This document shows, in pieces, positions 63,272 to 64,000 of a DNA stretch of 64,000 nucleotides. The stretch is from Paenibacillus polysaccharolyticus. GTDB lineage: Bacteria > Bacillota > Bacilli > Paenibacillales > Paenibacillaceae. The number at the start of each line of letters is the position of its first letter. Positions within the stretch are counted from its first letter, which is position 1. The position numbers were made by a program, and so were the translations under genes. The stretch spans positions 62,001 through 126,000 of the forward strand of contig NZ_FMVM01000005.1 in NCBI RefSeq assembly GCF_900102085.1, read 5' to 3'. The notes under the pieces were generated by a model, which was not told where the DNA came from, searched no databases, and saw only the letters and a program-made list of their open reading frames with translations.

Positions 63272-63317
63272 AAAAAGGCTTGTTCGAAAGGATTTCTCCT
63301 TTACGAACAAGCCTTTT
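63272..63317. terminator. Bidirectional terminator
   Basis: AAAAGGCTTGTTCG / CGAACAAGCCTTTT perfect stem between convergent genes. Confidence 0.9.
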
Positions 63318-63320
63318 GAA

Positions 63321-64000
63321 TTATGCAATTAATGAGGATACATGTGTGTTTCCGTTGCGCTGATCAAACTTGGCTGCGGTAGCCTGGGCATACTCTTCAA
63401 AATAATCTGCAAGTTTGAGTAGGTTTCCCGGATCTCCCTCATACGAGAAGGAAGCTGGCAGCCGCAGACGATACCCTTCTGAGTCCTTTTCTTCAGCCCA
63501 GCGCCGCAATAACAAAGCTGCCTTCGCATAATACATCATTTTGGCATACGCATCTTCATGATCGGCTGCAAGCACCAGTGTTTCTTCAAGGATATCAATC
63601 CCTTTGGACGGATTCGTAAGTGCGAGATACTCCATCTGCTCGGAAAAACTCTGCACGAAATCATTCTCACCTTTGATTAAACGATATCCTTTAACCTGAT
63701 GTTTATCTGCCTCATCCTTCCGTCCCAGACGATACAGTGGCATCAGAACTTCGGATAAGGTCAGATGTGGGATCTCCGCACAGCTCATGCGTCCTTTGAG
63801 AATCGGCTTGGCGACTTCCAGCACCTTCTCGTCGTCTCCTTTTAACATAAAATAACGCAGAATCTCGTCCTGCTCACACGCCTCGCAGTCACTCATGAAG
63901 TCACGGTCTAACGCTCTAAACTTGTCATAACTGCGCCCCGCTTCTTCCAGCTCTCCGAAATCCATAAAAATGCGGAAACGGTAGTACCAGTAAGAACGCT
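63321..64000 (-). CDS. TPR-like protein, 5' end outside the window
   Basis: At least 226 residues, open at the window edge: upstream of the first Met in the window (63965) the frame continues (YWYYRFRIFMDFGELEEAG), so the gene starts beyond 64000. Helix pairs such as ACEQDEILRYFMLKGDDEKV and EVLMPLYRLGRKDEADKHQ look like degenerate tetratricopeptide repeats. Function unknown; soluble, no signal visible. Confidence 0.72.
   Translation of the reverse strand, partial: RSYWYYRFRIFMDFGELEEAGRSYDKFRALDRDFMSDCEACEQDEILRYFMLKGDDEKVLEVAKPILKGRMSCAEIPHLTLSEVLMPLYRLGRKDEADKHQVKGYRLIKGENDFVQSFSEQMEYLALTNPSKGIDILEETLVLAADHEDAYAKMMYYAKAALLLRRWAEEKDSEGYRLRLPASFSYEGDPGNLLKLADYFEEYAQATAAKFDQRNGNTHVSSLIA

Noticed and set aside
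1..64000. CRISPR array or defence island
   Set aside because: No evenly spaced repeats with unique spacers and no cas or defence-type genes were seen; the single toxin-antitoxin pair is the chromosomal ndoA/ndoAI.

Overview
The window looks like a chromosomal segment of a low-to-mid GC, endospore-forming Firmicute, most likely Paenibacillus. The support is the gene set and synteny: the sporulation-linked cluster tex - cmpA - sprT-like, the ndoA/ndoAI - alr - ydcC block known from Bacillus, an SLH-domain surface protein, strong AGGAGG ribosome sites with frequent TTG and GTG starts, and a c-di-AMP riboswitch. There is no rRNA operon, CRISPR array, intact insertion sequence, prophage or replication origin.

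Layout. 0-4 kb: a MocR-type regulator, a palindromic intergenic element, and a YtrA-like GntR/ABC-2 transporter operon with its operator. 4-6 kb: an ECF sigma factor gene followed by a complete clpP paralogue; a 190-bp element with terminal inverted repeats sits just upstream. 6-12 kb: a PhnP-like hydrolase, an unknown gene, a sulfate ABC transporter operon (cysT-cysW-cysA-binding protein) and a YjbQ-family gene. 12-22.6 kb: housekeeping genes (YigZ/TetR, pgi, ppnP, tkt, purU, endonuclease IV, DUF2621, a TIGR01777 epimerase).

22.6-33.6 kb is the largest coherent system: a minus-strand Tad/Flp-type pilus operon in the order cpaE-like, tadA, tadB, tadC, a 58-codon Flp1-like pilin, TadE-like, TadG-like, a TadE-like protein with an Ig-like tail, tadV prepilin peptidase and an FHA-domain membrane protein. 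A promoter candidate and a terminator-like hairpin precede it.

33.7-41.6 kb: single genes (VOC protein, lipoprotein, DCC protein, zinc-ribbon proteins, ohr, mntH, HAD phosphatase), a small Rossmann-like gene under a c-di-AMP (ydaO-type) riboswitch, and a glutathione peroxidase. 41.7-45.3 kb: two almost identical tRNA-Leu(GAG) genes enclose an orphan ureF, two XRE regulators and a PAS protein, followed by tRNA-Lys and tRNA-Glu. 45.6-49.3 kb: a DeoR regulator with a HAD phosphatase, a divergent flavin reductase/ArsR-type pair around an 18-bp palindrome, and tRNA-Ser and tRNA-Asn. 49.3-64 kb: sprT-like, cmpA, tex, a GH36 alpha-galactosidase (second copy of the 190-bp element at its stop codon), ndoA-ndoAI-alr-ydcC, an XRE/membrane-protein pair, a beta-lactamase-fold SLH protein and a TPR-like gene cut by the window edge.

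Most genes are ordinary core genes. The items most worth following are the Tad operon with its small pilin and unusual TadG start, the riboswitch-controlled orphan gene, the sigma-clpP pair, the dispersed inverted-repeat elements and the tRNA-Leu-bounded segment. All functional statements rest on reading motifs by eye; no database search was run.
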